Positions 7,722-9,538 of a stretch of DNA of 9,538 nt are shown piece by piece; the stretch's first letter is position 1, and each line of letters opens with the position of its first letter. Origin of the DNA: CAVTPU01 sp963736695. GTDB taxonomy: Bacteria > Actinomycetota > Actinomycetes > Mycobacteriales > Micromonosporaceae. Both the position numbers and the translations under genes were made by a program. The notes under the pieces were generated by a model. That model was given only the letters and a program-made list of their open reading frames with translations, was not told where the DNA came from and did no database searches. The stretch covers positions 1-9,538 of the forward strand of contig CAVTPU010000002.1 of NCBI GenBank assembly GCA_963736695.1, written 5' to 3'.

Positions 7722-7748
7722 CGACGGGAATCGGGGGGCGATACCGCG

Positions 7749-8333
7749 ATGACGCAGGCGCCGACGCTGCTGTTCGTGTGCCACGCCAACGTGTGTCGGT
7801 CGCCGATGGCGGAGCGGCTCGCCCGGCACATGATGGCGAGCCCCGCCGGGTCTGCGTCGTCGACGCTGGCTGGCCTGCGGGTCGCGAGCGCCGGCACCCA
7901 TGCCCGTCTCGGTGATCCGATGTATATGGGTGCGGAGCTCCTGCTGCGCGAGCGCGGAGTTGACGCTGCCGGCTTCGCGAGTCGGCCGGTGACGATCGAG
8001 CTGGTGCGCCATGCGGAGCTGATTCTGACGGCGAACCGCGAACAGCGGTCTTTCTGTGCGGCACTGGCGCCGGCCGCGGTCGGCCGCATCTTCACCCTGC
8101 GCCAGTTTGGTCGGCTCGCGGCGGAGGCTGAGCGGACACAGATGCCGGGCCAGAGTCGCCTCATCGACTTGATCGAGCTGGTTCGGGTGGTTCGCGGGCG
8201 CACCCAGCCCGTGCCGGCCGCTGACGACGATCTTGACGATCCGGTCAACGGCACCGAGGCGGACCTGCGCGCCTGCGCTGACCGGATCGAGCGCGCGTTG
8301 GCTCCGGTGGCCCGGTTCATCGCGGCGACCTGA
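7749..8333 (+). CDS. Low-molecular-weight protein tyrosine phosphatase (Wzb/Etp-type)
   Basis: Cytosolic phosphatase of 194 aa, somewhat longer than the ~150-residue bacterial norm. The P-loop lies at the N-terminus: FVCHANVCRSPMAERL (9-24) with nucleophile Cys11 and Arg17 in the CX5R(S) pattern. VASAGTHA (45-52) and RPVT (79-82) match the conserved core, and LILTANREQR (91-100) is frequent in actinobacterial members. The general acid is probably Asp164 in DDLDDPVNG (160-168). It should remove phosphate from tyrosines of the neighbouring kinase and so affect polymer length or export; this is known for the Wzb/Wzc type and inferred here from adjacency. ATG start at 7749 puts the P-loop eight residues in; a G-rich stretch (7733-7738) 10 nt upstream may serve as ribosome site. 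It is the only plus-strand gene, divergent from the aminotransferase and overlapping the kinase gene tail by 17 bp. Confidence 0.94.
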   Translation: MTQAPTLLFVCHANVCRSPMAERLARHMMASPAGSASSTLAGLRVASAGTHARLGDPMYMGAELLLRERGVDAAGFASRPVTIELVRHAELILTANREQRSFCAALAPAAVGRIFTLRQFGRLAAEAERTQMPGQSRLIDLIELVRVVRGRTQPVPAADDDLDDPVNGTEADLRACADRIERALAPVARFIAAT

Positions 8334-9366
8334 CCCGCAGGCTGGCGATCCACTCCGCGTCGGAGGCGGGGTCCGCTGGCGTCACCGGGGCTTGCGTCGA
8401 CGGCGAGGTGGGACTATCCGATGTCGCCGTGTCCGGTTCGCATGGTGTGACGGGGGGCTGGTGTGGCATCTCGGCGGCGACCGTCGCTTGTTCAGACACG
8501 GGAGTGGACCGTGGCGACCGGACTGCGGGCGAGGTGGGCGAAGCCGCTGGGGCGGGAGCTTCCGGGCTCGCGGGCACATAGGTCGGCCCCGAAGCGGGGC
8601 GTGACCCACGTATGCGGTGCGGGCGGCGGCCCAGGTTGGTGGCGCCTGTGGAGGTCGAGCGGTCGTCCTCGCCGTAGTAATAGTAGTAACCAGTCTCTTT
8701 CTTCGTCGGCTGCATGGTGAGCACACACCCGAGGATCCGCGCGTCGACGACGCGAAGGCTCTCCACCGCTGTGCGTACCCGTGCTTCTGGGGTTTTTCCC
8801 GAGCGGGTGACGAGAAGCGTGCCATCGACCATCGTGGCGAGCACGGCGGCGTCGGTGACGGGCAGCAGCGGGGGAGTGTCGAGGATGATCATGTGATAGC
8901 GGTCCTGCAGGCGTTCGAGCAGGAGCGCCATGTTGCGCGAGCCGAGCAGCTCACTGGGGTTGGGCGGGATGAAGCCGCTCGGCAGCACGTGCATGTCATA
9001 GGCCCCCCACCGTTGCAGAACCTCATCGAGATCGGCTTGACCGGCGAGCACATTGGACAGGCCAACGGCCCCCTCGAGGCTGAGATATTCGGCGACGCGG
9101 GGTCGGCGCAGGTCGGCCTCGACGAGCAGCACCCGTTGTCCGGCGGAGGCGAACGACAACGCCAGGTTGACCGCCGTGGTTGACTTGCCCTCGTCGGGCA
9201 CGGCGCTGGTGACCACGATCGTTCGGATGGGCCGGTCGACGTCGACGAAACGCAGATTAGTGCGCAGGTGCCGATAGGCCTCCGCGCGGGCGGAGTGGGC
9301 GTCGTCGCCGTCGATGACAAGGGGGGACTTCTTCGCGCCACTGTCGAACGGCACGGTGGCGAGCAC
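8317..9366 (-). CDS. Bacterial tyrosine kinase domain (CpsD/CapB/Wzc type), C-terminal part of a frameshifted Wzz-kinase
   Basis: P-loop ATPase-type autokinase controlling polysaccharide chain length and export. Residues counted from the GTG at 9366: AEAYRHLRTNLRF (28-40, activator/oligomer region), Walker A SAVPDEGKSTT (54-64, Lys61), Walker A' VLLVEADLRRP (79-89; Glu83 where many homologues have Asp), Walker B IILDTPP (160-166, Asp163), and a tyrosine cluster at 227-231. A Pro/Ser/Thr/Ala-rich tail of about 118 residues follows. The GTG at 9366 is only the first start after the apparent frameshift; homology continues upstream in this frame to about 9416 (DVSIKTAETLQQVADAA) and then switches frame into the Wzz domain. 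No ribosome site precedes 9366, so this is probably not the true start. The 3' end overlaps the convergent phosphatase gene. Kinase identity is firm; whether an intact protein is made is uncertain. Confidence 0.88.
   Translation of the reverse strand: MLATVPFDSGAKKSPLVIDGDDAHSARAEAYRHLRTNLRFVDVDRPIRTIVVTSAVPDEGKSTTAVNLALSFASAGQRVLLVEADLRRPRVAEYLSLEGAVGLSNVLAGQADLDEVLQRWGAYDMHVLPSGFIPPNPSELLGSRNMALLLERLQDRYHMIILDTPPLLPVTDAAVLATMVDGTLLVTRSGKTPEARVRTAVESLRVVDARILGCVLTMQPTKKETGYYYYYGEDDRSTSTGATNLGRRPHRIRGSRPASGPTYVPASPEAPAPAASPTSPAVRSPRSTPVSEQATVAAEMPHQPPVTPCEPDTATSDSPTSPSTQAPVTPADPASDAEWIASLRVRSPR
8674..8688 (-). other. Five-tyrosine autophosphorylation cluster of the kinase
   Basis: Five consecutive Tyr codons (residues 227-231, context ETG-YYYYY-GEDD) follow the kinase fold. 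In this family C-terminal tyrosine clusters are the trans-autophosphorylation sites and the target of the partner phosphatase. Here the cluster is internal rather than at the very end of the protein. Confidence 0.7.
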
Positions 9367-9416
9367 TGCGGCGTCGGCGACCTGTTGGAGCGTCTCGGCG
9401 GTCTTGATGGAGACGT

Positions 9417-9538
9417 CAGCACCTCGCGCAGCACTGCGGCGCCGACGCCGACGACGAGACCGAGCAGCAGACCGAGCGCCGCGTTGCGGGCCGGTTGGGG
9501 GGCCACCGGCGTCGGGGTCGATGGTCGGCCCGGCGACC
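9417..9538 (-). pseudogene. C-terminal end of a Wzz chain-length-determinant domain, out of frame with the downstream kinase (partial, frameshifted)
   Basis: This frame enters from the right edge with no start in view and reads a proline-rich stretch (PSTPTPVAPQPARN) followed by the hydrophobic helix AALGLLLGLVVGVGAAVL (about 9429-9482) and REVL. That is the end of a Wzz domain: proline-rich segment, second transmembrane helix, then an Arg/Glu-containing juxtamembrane start. In intact Wzz-kinase fusions the next residues are of the type D-x-x-I-K-T-x-E-x-L, which are present here but one frame away, starting at 9415-9417. Reading on in the present frame gives shadow sequence until a stop at 8889. 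A GTG at 9506 lies inside the domain and is not a real start. The gene begins outside the window. Confidence 0.72.

Noticed and set aside
8617..9183. 188-codon plus-strand open frame opposite the kinase
   Set aside because: Antisense shadow: Gly/Arg/Val/His-rich with no family motif, opposite a clear P-loop kinase.
8889..9416. Continuation of the Wzz frame past the frameshift as a real protein
   Set aside because: Past 9417 the reading becomes Pro/Arg/Ser/Cys-rich shadow sequence, while the kinase motifs sit in the neighbouring frame.
9411..9420. Programmed -1 ribosomal frameshift joining Wzz and kinase
   Set aside because: Re-reading one base at CTG would give the right protein, but there is no slippery heptamer and I see no obvious stimulatory structure; a simple one-base deletion or sequencing error is more likely.
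1..9538. Defence system, CRISPR array, tRNA/rRNA or mobile element
   Set aside because: I looked for regularly spaced repeats, transposase motifs, terminal inverted repeats and RNA gene signatures on both strands and found none. The window is accounted for by polysaccharide genes.

Overview
This window is part of a surface-polysaccharide (capsule/exopolysaccharide) locus of the Wzx/Wzy type, most likely from a high-GC actinobacterium. The signs are high GC with G/C-rich third codon positions, several GTG starts, and a chain-length regulator and tyrosine kinase that were one polypeptide (Wzz membrane domain followed by a CpsD/CapB-type kinase), an arrangement common in Actinobacteria. I cannot name the genus.

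Layout, right to left along the minus strand. (a) 8317-9538: C-terminal end of a Wzz domain plus a bacterial tyrosine kinase domain with a five-tyrosine cluster; the gene runs off the right edge and appears broken by a one-base frameshift near 9416/9417. (b) 7749-8333, the only plus-strand gene: a low-molecular-weight protein tyrosine phosphatase, converging on the kinase gene and overlapping its 3' end by 17 bp. (c) 7659-7748: a 90-bp divergent spacer with a possible minus-strand promoter. (d) A minus-strand operon of five genes: a DegT/DnrJ/EryC1/StrS sugar aminotransferase (6525-7658), a Wzx-like flippase (5162-6493), a Wzy-like repeat-unit polymerase (3627-5156), an OafA-type O-acyltransferase with a C-terminal SGNH domain (1328-3541) and a GT4 glycosyltransferase (16-1299). 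Spacing is tight: 28 to 85 bp, or overlaps.

How they would work together (inference from families): the aminotransferase makes an amino-deoxy sugar nucleotide; the GT4 enzyme adds a sugar to a lipid-linked repeat unit; the flippase moves the unit across the membrane; the polymerase joins units outside; the acyltransferase decorates the polymer; the kinase/phosphatase pair would tune chain length and export. The initiating sugar-phosphate transferase, other glycosyltransferases, and the dehydratase and acetyltransferase usually paired with such an aminotransferase are not in the window.

Spot counts suggest the left half (GT4, acyltransferase, polymerase) has clearly lower GC than the right half (kinase, phosphatase, aminotransferase), as expected where serotype-specific genes are exchanged beside a conserved regulatory module. 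I saw no rRNA, tRNA, CRISPR array, insertion sequence or defence system. The observations most worth a second look are the kinase frameshift, a 12-codon mini-ORF linking aminotransferase and flippase through two ATGA overlaps, the long tail after the kinase tyrosine cluster, and rare TTA codons.
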